Source: Hyphomonadaceae bacterium (GTDB lineage: Bacteria > Pseudomonadota > Alphaproteobacteria > Caulobacterales > Hyphomonadaceae). Taken from it: 64,000 nucleotides of DNA. The stretch covers positions 310,001 through 374,000 of the forward strand of contig JANSWU010000003.1 of NCBI GenBank assembly GCA_024743315.1, written 5' to 3'. The notes under the pieces are model-generated. The model did not search any database. It was not told where the DNA came from and worked only from the letters and a program-made list of their open reading frames with translations. Positions 25,630 through 34,769 of the stretch are shown piece by piece. Every line of letters starts with the position of its first letter. The first letter of the stretch is position 1. Both the position numbers and the translations under genes were made by a program.

Positions 25630-26217
25630 TTATGTCGCCCATGTTTTTGGAAAATCTGCCAGCGGCACACACCCGATCCACTCTCCGGGGACGGGTTCAT
25701 AGGCGAGCTCTTCCGTCGCGCCCGGCTCTGACATGTAATAGGCCTGCACCACGGTCGCCTTGAAATCCCGATAGAACCTGTCTTGGATGTCGCCATCGAA
25801 CACACTGGCATCGTGCGCGGTCAAAGCGGCAAGGCGTTGGTCCTCGTCCGCCGAAACAAAGTCTCCACCGACATGTGTGTTCAGCGCTGAGCCAAGGGCC
25901 GTTAGGCCATTGCGCCAATAGGTGCGGAAGGCGTCATCTCCCCAATCGGTGGCGAGGCTCTGCACCGTATCTGGTACGCCGGCCGCGACTGCACCCGCCG
26001 TATCCGTGGCTGGAATGATCGTGTCGGCAAGCGCAGAGATTAAAGCCAGCTCTTCGGGACCAAAAAACCCGCCTGTCTCAGCGCGTTCAGCGGGCCCGTC
26101 GCTCGAGGATTCGCTCGGCGATACTTCCGCACCGCCGCATGCTGCCAGCGCGCTGGCCGCTGAGATGGCCAGCAGGCTTTTGAACATGTTGCGACGATCA
26201 AAGATCAAGTCTGTCAT
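25630..26217 (-). CDS. Gluconate 2-dehydrogenase subunit 3 family protein (small Tat subunit)
   Basis: A 195-residue protein. ATG 26217 was chosen because AGAGGAGC precedes it; an upstream start at 26235 would overlap the MFS stop. The N-terminus has a twin-arginine-like DRRNMFKSLLA then a lipobox ALAAC. The core (LALISALADTIIPATDTAGA, then FVSADEDQRLAAL, FYRDFKATVVQAYYMSEPG) is the subunit 3 family pattern. It is thought to chaperone and export the GMC partner, which begins 3 bases downstream. It lies 14 bases after the MFS transporter gene in the same operon. Confidence 0.85.
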   Translation of the reverse strand: MTDLIFDRRNMFKSLLAISAASALAACGGAEVSPSESSSDGPAERAETGGFFGPEELALISALADTIIPATDTAGAVAAGVPDTVQSLATDWGDDAFRTYWRNGLTALGSALNTHVGGDFVSADEDQRLAALTAHDASVFDGDIQDRFYRDFKATVVQAYYMSEPGATEELAYEPVPGEWIGCVPLADFPKTWAT

Positions 26218-26231
26218 TGACCCTGCTCCTC

Positions 26232-27653
26232 TCAATGCGCCGCGGTGACGTCTTCACCCGCCGTCGCTTTCATCCAGTTTCGGGCCATATACAGCGCCGC
26301 GAAAACAACGATCAGGACAACTGGGAAGAAGACCAATTGTGACAGAGCGCCCTGCCCCGCCGCCACTTCGACGGCCGAACCCTCAAGCCCGGATGCTTCA
26401 GCCTCAGCCCGGGCACTATCGATCCAGCCACCAATAATCGGGTTCCAGATCGTCAGGGCAAACATGCCTGCGGCACCAACAAGGCTCATCCCGAGCGCGC
26501 CGGAGCGCGGGACATATTGCGCTGTCACGCCGATCATGGTCGGCCAGAAATAGCAGACCCCGATGGCGAAGACGATGGCCGAAACATAGACCATGGCACC
26601 CGAGGCAGTGGACATTAAGAACAAGCCAGCCGTCGTCAGAACCGCGCTCAAGAGCAGCACTCCGACAGGATTGAGCGCGTGGATCAATGGCCCGGCAAAG
26701 TAACGCCCCACAGCCATGATGCCTGTAACCATGCCAAGCACGATCATCGCTTGTCCCGGAATACCGCCAAGCTGCGCGCCCAGGATCCGGTCAACCCATT
26801 GTTGCGTGCCAAGCTCGGAGGTCGCAGTGATGCTCATAATCCCCATCAGGATGATGAGCAGCGCCGCATCGCGCATCCGCCCGGCTCTAAACAGCATCAG
26901 CAGGAATGTCAGGCCAAGCACCAGAACCAGTGGCAGGATGAATGTTCCTGGCAGTCCAGCGACCAGATCATTCGGCGTACCGATCAGCACCAGAAGACCG
27001 AAGATCGCCGTCATCAGGATCAAGCCCTTGGCATCGAGGTCCACGATTTTCTCGATTTCAGGAATGTCCGGGAATTTTGTGGTGAACACCATGTAGCCAT
27101 AGATCGCGGTCGGGATCAGCATGACGGCGATTTGTGGCTGCCAACCAATCCCGGCATTGGTCATGACGTAAGAGACGACCGCACCAATCACGATCCCGCC
27201 TGGGAACCAGACGTGAAAGCGGTTCAACCACTTGGTTTTGTCGTCTTTGTAGAGGTCGGCAACGAGGGGGTTACAAGCGGCTTCCACCGAACCATTGGCG
27301 AACCCGATGAAAAACGTAGAGATCAAAAGCCCGAGGAAGCCCCCTGCGGTGATGGTCAAAACGAGCCCGAGCACATGACCGACAAAGGCAAGGATCATGA
27401 TCAAGCGTGGCCCGAGCTTATTATACAGGAAGCCAAATACGACCATGGCCAATGGAAAGCCGAGAAAGGCCATGGAGTTGACCCAGCCAAGCTCCGTATC
27501 AGAAAGCTGAAATTCTTCCGACAATTGCGTCAGGATGCCCGCGCGAATGGCAAAGGTCATCGCCGTGACGATCAAGGATAGGCAGCTCAACCAAAAGAGC
27601 TGGTTGCGATTGATACCGGCCTCCAGTGGGGCCGTCTCCGTCATCGTACTCAT
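26232..27653 (-). CDS. Major facilitator superfamily sugar transporter
   Basis: A 473-residue protein with about 12 hydrophobic segments. The pattern GWVNSMAFLGFPLAMVVFGF, then the loop YNKLGPRLIM (a variant of the MFS G-x-x-x-D/G-R-x-G motif A) and FIGFANGSVEAACNPLVADL resembles the FucP/NarK-like sugar group. It probably imports the sugar or keto-sugar handled by the surrounding dehydrogenase and isomerase genes. Located between the TIM-barrel protein (23 bases upstream) and the small GMC subunit (14 bases downstream). Exact substrate is unknown. Confidence 0.85.
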   Translation of the reverse strand: MSTMTETAPLEAGINRNQLFWLSCLSLIVTAMTFAIRAGILTQLSEEFQLSDTELGWVNSMAFLGFPLAMVVFGFLYNKLGPRLIMILAFVGHVLGLVLTITAGGFLGLLISTFFIGFANGSVEAACNPLVADLYKDDKTKWLNRFHVWFPGGIVIGAVVSYVMTNAGIGWQPQIAVMLIPTAIYGYMVFTTKFPDIPEIEKIVDLDAKGLILMTAIFGLLVLIGTPNDLVAGLPGTFILPLVLVLGLTFLLMLFRAGRMRDAALLIILMGIMSITATSELGTQQWVDRILGAQLGGIPGQAMIVLGMVTGIMAVGRYFAGPLIHALNPVGVLLLSAVLTTAGLFLMSTASGAMVYVSAIVFAIGVCYFWPTMIGVTAQYVPRSGALGMSLVGAAGMFALTIWNPIIGGWIDSARAEAEASGLEGSAVEVAAGQGALSQLVFFPVVLIVVFAALYMARNWMKATAGEDVTAAH

Positions 27654-27676
27654 GTTTCCTCCCGTGAATTCTTATC

Positions 27677-28729
27677 TTAGGCCAGCCCGAGCATTTGCCG
27701 GTTCGCCTCTGTGCTGACATCACCGCCAGCGAAGTCATCAAAGGCTTTATCCGTGACGCGAATGATGTGGTCGGCAACAAATTTCGCGCCTTCGCGGGCG
27801 CCATCTTCCGGATGCTTCAGCGCGCACTCCCATTCGACCACTGCCCAGCCATCGAAATCATAGCCCGCGAGCTTGGAAAAGATCGCGCCAAAATCGATCT
27901 GGCCATCACCGAGTGAACGGAACCGACCGGGCCGCTCGACCCAGCCCTGATAACCACCATAAATGCCGCTCTTACCATTTGGCCGGAACTCGGCATCCTT
28001 CACATGGAACATCCGAATGCGGTCATGATAGTGATCAATGAAAGCGAGATAATCGAGTTGCTGCAGGATGAAGTGGCTTGGATCATAGAGAATGTTGCAA
28101 CGGGCGTGCCCGTCGACCTCCTCCAGGAAGCGCTCGAACGTCACGCCATCATGCAGGTCCTCGCCCGGGTGGATTTCATAACAAATATCGACCCCGCACT
28201 CATCATAATAATCGAGAATCGGGCGCCAGCGTTTGGCGAGCTCTTTGAAGCCTTCCTCAACGAGGCCAGCCGGGCGCTGCGGCCAAGGATACATGAACGG
28301 CCAAACCAGCGCCCCAGGGAACGATACGGATCGGTCGAGCCCGAGGTTTTGCGACGCCTTGGCGGCGAACATGACTTGCTCAACCGCCCATTCCTGACGC
28401 GCTTTCGGATTGCCATGCAGCTGGGTCGGCGCAAATGCGTCAAAGGCGGTGTCGTACGCGGGATGCACCGCGACCAGCTGGCCTTGAATGTGCGTTGAGA
28501 GTTCTGTGATCTCGACCCCCCATTCGCGGCATTGGCCTTTGAACTCATCGCAATAGTCTTTGCTTTCCGCCGCCAGTTTCAGGTTGATGCAGGTCGGATT
28601 GTCAGACGGCACCTGGACGCCTTTATAACCGGCCTCGGCCATCCAGCGGCAGGCATTTTCCATCGTGTCAAATGGCGCATCGCCCATGAACTGAGCGAGA
28701 AAAATGGCTGGGCCCTGCATCGTCTTCAT
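27677..28729 (-). CDS. Sugar isomerase/epimerase-like TIM barrel (cytosolic)
   Basis: A 350-residue protein of the AP-endonuclease-2/xylose-isomerase-like superfamily. GYKGVQVPSDNP, VDICYEIHPGEDLHDG (metal Glu and His), CNILYDPSHFILQQLDY (Asp and His), RMFHVKDAEF (His) and WAVVEWECA (Glu) supply the metal site of this family. No signal peptide is present, in contrast to the related gene at 22986-23885. The start overlaps the upstream oxidoreductase stop by 4 bases (ATGA), so the two are translationally coupled. In comparable clusters the pair converts 3-keto-glycosides or 3-keto-sugars; that is an inference here. Confidence 0.8.
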   Translation of the reverse strand: MKTMQGPAIFLAQFMGDAPFDTMENACRWMAEAGYKGVQVPSDNPTCINLKLAAESKDYCDEFKGQCREWGVEITELSTHIQGQLVAVHPAYDTAFDAFAPTQLHGNPKARQEWAVEQVMFAAKASQNLGLDRSVSFPGALVWPFMYPWPQRPAGLVEEGFKELAKRWRPILDYYDECGVDICYEIHPGEDLHDGVTFERFLEEVDGHARCNILYDPSHFILQQLDYLAFIDHYHDRIRMFHVKDAEFRPNGKSGIYGGYQGWVERPGRFRSLGDGQIDFGAIFSKLAGYDFDGWAVVEWECALKHPEDGAREGAKFVADHIIRVTDKAFDDFAGGDVSTEANRQMLGLA

Positions 28730-29853
28730 GGTCTGATCTCCGTCCAGGCTGACTGATTATGGCTGCTCTCCACGAGCGCTTCGACAAAGGCCATACCGCG
28801 TAGGGCGGCATCCATCCCCGATTTGACCCCGCCCTGTGTTTGCAGCGCGTGGGCAAATTCGAGATAGATATTGGCAAAAGCTTCAATATAGCCTTCCGGG
28901 TGCCCGGGCGGCGTGCGGAACCCTGCCGCGACTTCATCTGGCAAATAGCCTTGCGCGGCCCGCAAGATTTCTGTCGGGCGATCGAGATAGGTCCGGATCA
29001 GCGTGTTCGGCTCTTCCTGATGCCATTCCAGCCCACCGGTCTCTCCATACACCCGGATCGACAAACTGTTCTCGTTTCCGACGCAGACCTGGCTAGCGCT
29101 CAGCACGCCCTTCACCCCATCCTGCATTCGAAACAAGGCCGAGCCATCATCATCCAGCCGACGGCCGTCGACAAAGATCGATAAATCGGCGGCCACATGA
29201 GTCATGATCTTTCCGGTCACGAACTCAGCGAGATTGTGCGCATGCGTCCCGATATCGCCCATGCAACCTGAGATGCCGGACCGGGATGGATCAGTGCGCC
29301 AGTCGGCTTGCTTATTGTCGAGCGGCTCCGCCAGCCAGCCTTGGATATATTCGACAAAGACCTTGCGGACCTTGCCAATACCACCCTCGGCAACAATCGA
29401 CCGCGCCGCACTGACCATGGGATAACCGAGGTAGGTATGGGTCAGACCGTAAGCCAGCGTGTCATGCGTCTCGACAATCTTGGCAAGTTCGCGTGCTTCT
29501 TCCAGGTTGAGCGTCGCTGGCTTATCGGACAGCACATGGAAGCCCGCCTCAAGCGCGGCTTTCGCGACTGGAAAGTGGACATGGTTCGGCGTCACGATGG
29601 CAACAAAATCCATGCGCTTATCTTCGGGCAGCGCAGCTTCTGCTCGCATCATCTCATGATAGTCGAGATAGCAGCGCGATGGATCCAGGCCGAGCTTCAG
29701 CCCAGTGGCGCGACTATTATACGGATCTCTCGAAAAAGCTCCGCAAACAAGTTCGATGCGACCGTCGAGGCGCGCGGCCAATCGATGAATGTCGCCGATG
29801 AAGGCGCCTTGGCCACCTCCGACCATGCCCATTCGGAGCACACGTTCCGTCAC
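28726..29853 (-). CDS. Gfo/Idh/MocA family oxidoreductase
   Basis: A 375-residue protein. GTG 29853 is taken as start because GGGAGG lies 8 bases upstream and it precedes the dinucleotide motif [13 protein letters not shown]; longer versions would run through the operator region. [18 protein letters not shown] and [14 protein letters not shown] hold the family's D/E-K-P motif (the Lys of DKPA is the likely catalytic residue). [13 protein letters not shown] is the G-D-x-x-x-H substrate site. NAD(P)-dependent oxidation or reduction of a sugar or keto-sugar is expected. First gene of the leftward six-gene operon, read from a promoter next to LacI-type operators. Confidence 0.88.
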   Translation of the reverse strand: MTERVLRMGMVGGGQGAFIGDIHRLAARLDGRIELVCGAFSRDPYNSRATGLKLGLDPSRCYLDYHEMMRAEAALPEDKRMDFVAIVTPNHVHFPVAKAALEAGFHVLSDKPATLNLEEARELAKIVETHDTLAYGLTHTYLGYPMVSAARSIVAEGGIGKVRKVFVEYIQGWLAEPLDNKQADWRTDPSRSGISGCMGDIGTHAHNLAEFVTGKIMTHVAADLSIFVDGRRLDDDGSALFRMQDGVKGVLSASQVCVGNENSLSIRVYGETGGLEWHQEEPNTLIRTYLDRPTEILRAAQGYLPDEVAAGFRTPPGHPEGYIEAFANIYLEFAHALQTQGGVKSGMDAALRGMAFVEALVESSHNQSAWTEIRP

Positions 29854-29903
29854 GCTTTGAGCCTCCCTGCCCAAATCTGAATAATGTTTTTTTATTCTTG
29901 TTT

Positions 29904-29919
29904 CTGTTAGCGCTAACAG
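29904..29919. promoter_or_regulatory. LacI-type operator 1
   Basis: CTGTTAGCGCTAACAG is a perfect 16-bp palindrome with the central AGCGCT typical of LacI/GalR-family operators. It lies 51 bases upstream of the GTG start of the leftward sugar operon. The regulator itself is not in the window. Confidence 0.8.
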
Positions 29920-29957
29920 CTTGCGCGAAGCGGTGCAACCGATGCGAACCAAGAAAA

Positions 29958-29973
29958 TTGATAGCGCTATCAA
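29958..29973. promoter_or_regulatory. LacI-type operator 2
   Basis: TTGATAGCGCTATCAA is a second perfect 16-bp palindrome sharing the AGCGCT centre, 54 bp centre-to-centre from operator 1. Spacing close to five helical turns would let one regulator bridge both sites and control the leftward operon and the rightward SMP-30 gene together. Confidence 0.8.
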
Positions 29974-30074
29974 ATTTTCTGGACAGGGCTGCCATCGAAA
30001 GCTAGGCCAACCGAATTGAAGCGGTCGCGTCGACGTCAACGATGATCGCAAACGGGTTGGGAGGCCTGAACCGC

Positions 30075-31097
30075 ATGCGTCTTAGTCTTTTGCTCGCCGG
30101 CACCGCGATGACTCTTATGCTTTCAGCCTGCTCGGTTTCGGTCGAGATGGATTCGACAGAAACCATTGGCAGCATCGATCGACGGACAACGGCGATGGAT
30201 AGTATCGTCGCGCCAGACGCGCAGATTGAAGTCTTGGCGCGTGGTTTTACGTGGCCCGAAGGACCCGTCTGGGTGGAAGAAGACCAAGCGCTCTTTTTCA
30301 ATGATGTGCCAGAAAACAAAATGTATCGTTGGACCGCGGCGACGGGATCAGAGCTCTTCCTCACGCCCTCAGGCGGGGCAACCGAGGAGATGGCGAAAAT
30401 CATGCGAGAGCCCGGCGCGAATGGCATCATCGAATGGTCGGGCGCGCCCGGAAAACTGCTGCTTGCTGACCATGGCGCACGCGGCCTCTCAGTGCTGGAT
30501 CCGGACACGCGGGAACGCGAGACCATCGTCTCTTCGTTCGAAGGCCAATCATTGAACAGCCCAAACGATATCGTCGAGCGCAGCGATGGCGCCCTCTTTT
30601 TCACGGATCCGCCTTATGGCTTGAAAGGCTTGAATGAGGCACCTGAAAAGGAACTGCCACACAATGGCGTCTATCTTTTGCAAGATGGTGAACCCGCACA
30701 GCTGGTGATCGATGATTTGAGTTTCCCGAACGGGATCGGCCTGTCGCCGGATGAGTCGACGCTCTATGTCGCCGTCTCAGATCCCGAAAACGCGGTGATT
30801 ATGGCGTATGATACGGGTCCGGACGGGACGGTTGCCAATGGGCGCGTGCTATTCAATGCGATCCCAGAACTCAAGGAAGGCGGCGGTCTTCCTGATGGGA
30901 TGGACATTGCTCGCGACGGCACCATCTTCGCCACCGGTCCGGACGGCGTCTATGTGATTGCCCCGGACACCGGCGAAATCATCGGCGTCATATCAACCGG
31001 TATGGCCACATCGAATTGCACCTTGGATGATGCTGAAGAGTATCTCTACATGACCTCCTCTTCCGTCCTTGCTCGGGTCCCATTGAACCTCGACTAA
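30075..31097 (+). CDS. SMP-30/gluconolactonase-type lipoprotein
   Basis: A 340-residue protein. ATG 30075 follows GGGAGG (10-base spacing) and gives a lipoprotein signal ending LMLSAC (Cys17). The six-bladed propeller pattern is clear: GFTWPEGPVWVEEDQALFF, the PNDIVERSDGALFFTDPPYG metal-site blade, and FPNGIGLSPDESTLYV. Glu in WPEGP, Asn in SPNDI and Asp in PDGMDIA match the Ca-binding residues of SMP-30/gluconolactonase. It should hydrolyse a sugar lactone in the periplasm, which suits the product of a sugar dehydrogenase. It is divergent from the sugar operon across the two LacI-type operators. Confidence 0.85.
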   Translation: MRLSLLLAGTAMTLMLSACSVSVEMDSTETIGSIDRRTTAMDSIVAPDAQIEVLARGFTWPEGPVWVEEDQALFFNDVPENKMYRWTAATGSELFLTPSGGATEEMAKIMREPGANGIIEWSGAPGKLLLADHGARGLSVLDPDTRERETIVSSFEGQSLNSPNDIVERSDGALFFTDPPYGLKGLNEAPEKELPHNGVYLLQDGEPAQLVIDDLSFPNGIGLSPDESTLYVAVSDPENAVIMAYDTGPDGTVANGRVLFNAIPELKEGGGLPDGMDIARDGTIFATGPDGVYVIAPDTGEIIGVISTGMATSNCTLDDAEEYLYMTSSSVLARVPLNLD

Positions 31098-31177
31098 GCG
31101 CCAGGCAAGACGCCTGCCCGCATTGATTTCCTGTGTGACTGTTTTAAGCACCGGTCGATGAGACACGGGAAGCGACC

Positions 31178-32326
31178 ATGCGCTTGAGCGATTGCCATAA
31201 TTTCAAAACTTTCAGGGCCTTGGCTAAGCAGCGCCTGCCGGATCCGATCTTCAATTATATCGATGGCGCGGCGGATGATGAGGTCACCTATCGCCGCAAC
31301 ACGGCGTCCTATGATGATGTCGATCTGGTGCCGAATGTTCTCAATGACGTCGAAAGCGTTGACCTGTCCGTTGAGGTGATGGGGCAAAAACTCGATATGC
31401 CTTTCTACTGCGCGCCAACCGCGCTTCAGCGATTGTTCCATCATGATGGCGAGCGCGCGGTTGCCAAAGCCGCGACGAAATACGGGACCATGTTCGGGGT
31501 CTCGTCTTTGGCCACTGTAACGGTCGAAGACATCGCCAAGCTCGCGCCAGGTCCAAAAATGTTTCAGTTCTACTTCCACAAGGATCGCGGACTGAATGAT
31601 GCGCTTCTGGAACGGGCGCGCGCGGCGAATTTCAATGTCATGGCGCTCACCGTCGACACGATTACGGGGGGCAATCGCGAGCGCGATTTGCGCACGGGAT
31701 TTACCTCTCCGCCCAAGCTGACACCGAGCTCACTTTTTAGTTTTGCAGCGCACCCTTCCTGGGCCTGGAATTTCCTGACCAAGGAAAAGTTCGACATGCC
31801 GCATCTCTCCGGCCATGTCAGTGAAGGCACCAATCTCGCCGTATCCGTGGGCGAGTATTTCTCGACTATGCTCGATCAATCGATGAATTGGGCAGACGCC
31901 GAAAAACTGTGTGCGCAATGGAACGGGCAATTTGCCCTCAAGGGGATTATGAGCGTTGAGGACGCCAAGCGCGCGGTCGATATAGGCTGCACCGGGATCA
32001 TGGTGTCCAACCATGGCGGTCGCCAGCTCGACGGCGCGCGGGCACCGTTTGATCAATTGGCAGAGATTGTTGATGCCGTTGGCGACCAGATCGACGTGAT
32101 TTGTGAAGGCGGCGTCCAACGCGGCACGCATGTTTTGAAGGCGCTCTCGATCGGCGCCAAAGCCGTGTCAGGCGGGCGCTACTATCTCTACGCGCTGGCG
32201 GCGGCCGGGGAAGCCGGTGTGGATCGGGCGCTTGGAAATCTCAGGAGCGAAATCGAGCGCGACATGAAGCTGATGGGAAAAACACGGATCGATCAATTGT
32301 CGCGAGACAATCTGCGTTGGCGCTAA
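31178..32326 (+). CDS. FMN-dependent alpha-hydroxy-acid dehydrogenase (LldD-like)
   Basis: A 382-residue protein of the L-lactate dehydrogenase/glycolate oxidase family. DPIFNYIDGAADDEVTYRRN is the typical N-terminal 'f.Yi.gga.dE.T.r.N' block, YCAPTALQRLFHHDGERAVA binds FMN, and GIMVSNHGGRQLDGARAP contains the catalytic His279 with the neighbouring Arg. ISIGAKAVSGGRYYLYALAA is the phosphate-binding end of the barrel, with GG-R-Y in place of the usual G-R-P/A. No export signal; probably membrane-peripheral, passing electrons to quinone. It may process a hydroxy acid from the neighbouring sugar pathway. It ends in a 4-base convergent overlap with the transporter gene. Confidence 0.85.
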   Translation: MRLSDCHNFKTFRALAKQRLPDPIFNYIDGAADDEVTYRRNTASYDDVDLVPNVLNDVESVDLSVEVMGQKLDMPFYCAPTALQRLFHHDGERAVAKAATKYGTMFGVSSLATVTVEDIAKLAPGPKMFQFYFHKDRGLNDALLERARAANFNVMALTVDTITGGNRERDLRTGFTSPPKLTPSSLFSFAAHPSWAWNFLTKEKFDMPHLSGHVSEGTNLAVSVGEYFSTMLDQSMNWADAEKLCAQWNGQFALKGIMSVEDAKRAVDIGCTGIMVSNHGGRQLDGARAPFDQLAEIVDAVGDQIDVICEGGVQRGTHVLKALSIGAKAVSGGRYYLYALAAAGEAGVDRALGNLRSEIERDMKLMGKTRIDQLSRDNLRWR

Positions 32327-33333
32327 ACAACCACTTCGGCTTGTTTGGCATAGCGCTGTGCGAGGATCGCGCAGATGACCAATTGGAATTGGTGATAAAG
32401 CAGGACTGGCAACAAGATCACACCGAGGAAAGGTGAGCCTGCAAACAGGATTTGTGCGATCGGCGCGCCATTGGCCAGGCTCTTGGTCGACCCGCAAAAG
32501 ACCACCGCGGCCTCATCAGCTCGTGACAGCTTCAGGCGACGCGACAGGAAGATTGTCGCGCCAAACGCGACGGCCAGAAGCAAGAAAACGAGGACGAGCA
32601 TGAGCGCGAATTCAGCTGCCGAAAACCGGGTCCAGATCCCGCTTGCCGTCGATGACGCAAAGGAGGTGAACACAATCAATAGGATCACCCCGCGATCCAT
32701 GAATGAGACGACGCGCTTATTGTTCGCCAGTAGGTCCTTGATCAGCGGACGCACAAGTTGCCCGAGTGCGAAAGGTGCAAGCAGGATCAAGGCAATATTG
32801 ATCACCGCATCCACCAACGAGAATTGCGCCGCGCCCGTGAGCGTCACCAGCGAGATCATGGCTGGGGTCAAAACTAGGCCGAGCAATCCCGAGAGCGTGG
32901 CGTTGAACACTGCCGCTGGCACGTTGCCCCGCGCCAGAGCCGTCATCGCGACCGAAGACGAGATCGTTGACGGTAAGGCCGCAAGAAAGAAGAAGCCGAG
33001 ACGCAACGGTTCTTCGACCCGTCCCTCCAACGCGAAAAACAGGATCAAACCGACGGTTGGAAAGGCGATAAAGGTCGTCGCTTGGATCAGCGCATGAACC
33101 CGCCAATTCTTGACCCCTGCCACCAGGCTTTCCGGCGCTAGGTTGGCACCATGCAAGAAGAAAACAAGCGAGATTCCTAGTTTCGTTACCAGGCCCAGAT
33201 TCAATGGCCCGTCACCGGCGCCCAAGTCAGGCAGAACGAAACCCAACAGAGCGCTGGCAATCATCAATGTGACAAAGGCATCGGGAAGAAATCGCTTCAT
33301 CCGCTTCGGCTCAGGCATGGCATCATCATGCAT
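32323..33333 (-). CDS. Bile acid:sodium symporter family transporter (SBF-like, YfeH type)
   Basis: A 336-residue protein read from ATG 33333 (MHDDAMPEP; ATG 33318 also possible). About ten hydrophobic segments are visible, starting FLPDAFVTLMIASALLGFVL. LGISLVFFLHGANLAPESLV is the signature of the PF13593-type group, and LAALPSTISSSVAMTALARG and FCGSTKSLANGAPIAQILF correspond to the crossing-helix motifs that bind sodium and substrate. Substrate could be an organic anion; it is not fixed by sequence. It has an SDR gene divergently to its right, with 137 bases between the two starts. Confidence 0.82.
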   Translation of the reverse strand: MHDDAMPEPKRMKRFLPDAFVTLMIASALLGFVLPDLGAGDGPLNLGLVTKLGISLVFFLHGANLAPESLVAGVKNWRVHALIQATTFIAFPTVGLILFFALEGRVEEPLRLGFFFLAALPSTISSSVAMTALARGNVPAAVFNATLSGLLGLVLTPAMISLVTLTGAAQFSLVDAVINIALILLAPFALGQLVRPLIKDLLANNKRVVSFMDRGVILLIVFTSFASSTASGIWTRFSAAEFALMLVLVFLLLAVAFGATIFLSRRLKLSRADEAAVVFCGSTKSLANGAPIAQILFAGSPFLGVILLPVLLYHQFQLVICAILAQRYAKQAEVVV

Positions 33334-33470
33334 GGCTGTTTCCGTCCATCCGCGCCTGTGCGCAAGCGGAAAACTGTTGATCCAAGCGCGCTTTGCGCTG
33401 CGGGACGTCTTGCGATTTCGCGCGGCTCTGGCGCATATGCGAGAAACCAAAAAATCACGGGAGGATGGTT

Positions 33471-34298
33471 ATGGGTGCATTTGACGGGAAAACCGCCTGG
33501 ATCACAGGAGCCTCATCCGGGATCGGCAAAGCCCTGGCGATCGCGCTTTCCGAAGCCGGCGCAAACATTGTCCTGTCAGGGCGGCGCGTCGAAGCCTTGC
33601 AAGCGGTGGCGGATGAGTTGAGCACCAAATCGCTTGTTTTACCGTTCGAAGTCACGGACTATTCCGGGCTCAAGGACAAAGTGGATGAAGCGTGGGGGTT
33701 TACCGGCCGGGTCGACATTCTCGTCAATAATGCGGGGGTCAGTCAGCGCAGCCTGGCCATCCACACCGACCCGCAAGTCTATACCGACCTGATCAATATT
33801 GATCTGATCGCACCGATTTGGCTGACGCAGCTGCAATTGCCGCGCATGGTTGAGGCGGGCGGCGCGCATATTGTCGCCATCAGCTCGGTCGCCGGGCGCA
33901 TCGGGCCACCGCTTCGCACCGCTTATGCCGCCGCCAAGCATGGCTTGATTGGCTATATGGACTCGCTGCGGACCGAAGTCTCGGAGCGCCACAACATTCA
34001 TGTCACGAATGTGTTGCCTGGATCAGTGGCCACAAATGTCTCGCGTAATGCCCTAACCAAGGATGGCAGCAAGCGCGGCAAATCGGATGCGAATATTGAT
34101 GGCGGAGACGATCCGGCAGATCTCGCCAAGGAGATCATGACCGCGATTACCGAGAAGACCCCGGAGCTGATTTTCGCAAAGGGTATGGAATATGATGCCG
34201 CGAAGCTCCGACAGTCCGATCCGGACGCCCTGTTTGCTATGATGAACCAACTCGGCGCCCAGATCGCGGAACGCTATGAAGGCGGCGACGACGCCTAA
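33471..34298 (+). CDS. Short-chain dehydrogenase/reductase
   Basis: A 275-residue classical SDR. ATG 33471 is preceded by GGGAGG with 6-base spacing; another ATG at 33465 overlaps that site. TAWITGASSGIGKALAIALS is the T-G-x3-G-x-G cofactor motif, LVNNAGVSQRS the N-N-A-G motif, and the catalytic set is Ser in AISSVAG, Tyr and Lys in TAYAAAKHG (Y-A-A-A-K). PGSVATNVSRNAL follows. It resembles the DHRS7-like/YqjQ subgroup, in which substrate is often a lipid or steroid carbonyl. A TTCGCT-TTTCG-AGCGAA hairpin lies just after the stop. Confidence 0.88.
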   Translation: MGAFDGKTAWITGASSGIGKALAIALSEAGANIVLSGRRVEALQAVADELSTKSLVLPFEVTDYSGLKDKVDEAWGFTGRVDILVNNAGVSQRSLAIHTDPQVYTDLINIDLIAPIWLTQLQLPRMVEAGGAHIVAISSVAGRIGPPLRTAYAAAKHGLIGYMDSLRTEVSERHNIHVTNVLPGSVATNVSRNALTKDGSKRGKSDANIDGGDDPADLAKEIMTAITEKTPELIFAKGMEYDAAKLRQSDPDALFAMMNQLGAQIAERYEGGDDA

Positions 34299-34345
34299 AA
34301 TTCGCTTTTCGAGCGAAATCGGCACCGGTCTTGCAGGACGGGTGC

Positions 34346-34522
34346 ATGGCTTCGAACGTAATTCCTTTCCGCCCGCGGGCCCAACAGCAGCGACCTCGGT
34401 CTGTGCGTGCCCATATGAGTCCTCAAGAGCGCATCAAGGATCTGCCTGAATGGTTGAAAGAGCGCCAGATTGATTGGATCTTCGAGGAAGCCGCGCGACG
34501 CGAACGAGACGCCAAGGAATAG
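34346..34522 (+). CDS. Small basic protein, unknown
   Basis: A 58-residue candidate read from ATG 34346 (AGGACGGG upstream). It begins MASNVIPFRPRAQQQRPRSV; the 'N-V-I-P-F-x-P-R' start is common among small alphaproteobacterial proteins. Residues 24-58 are a charged amphipathic helix (SPQERIKDLPEWLKERQIDW). It occupies most of the otherwise empty stretch between the SDR and efflux genes. The remaining 247 bases after it (34523-34769) are AT-richer and hold no gene I can support; the efflux operon promoter is expected there. Confidence 0.5.
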   Translation: MASNVIPFRPRAQQQRPRSVRAHMSPQERIKDLPEWLKERQIDWIFEEAARRERDAKE

Positions 34523-34769
34523 GCGCCAAACGGCAAAACCGCAAAATAAAAATCGCACCTAAACATCTGTTTTTAAACGAGTGATGCGCGCGATGAGAGC
34601 CCGCGACAGTTGGTGCGCTCACATTCCGAGTAAAAGTAAATTATATACGGTTGAGATTTAACCGGTCGCCGTCTGGATTTTTCAGATTTGAAATCTTTCA
34701 CTGGTATCGCGGTTAACCATAAATAATAGTGTGGGCCGCTCCCACATGCTTGTGAAAGGCACGCTCCCA

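Noticed and set aside
26679..27581. 300-residue open frame on the plus strand
   Set aside because: It is antisense to the MFS transporter gene, rich in His/Gln/Arg/Asp with no domain or ribosome site.
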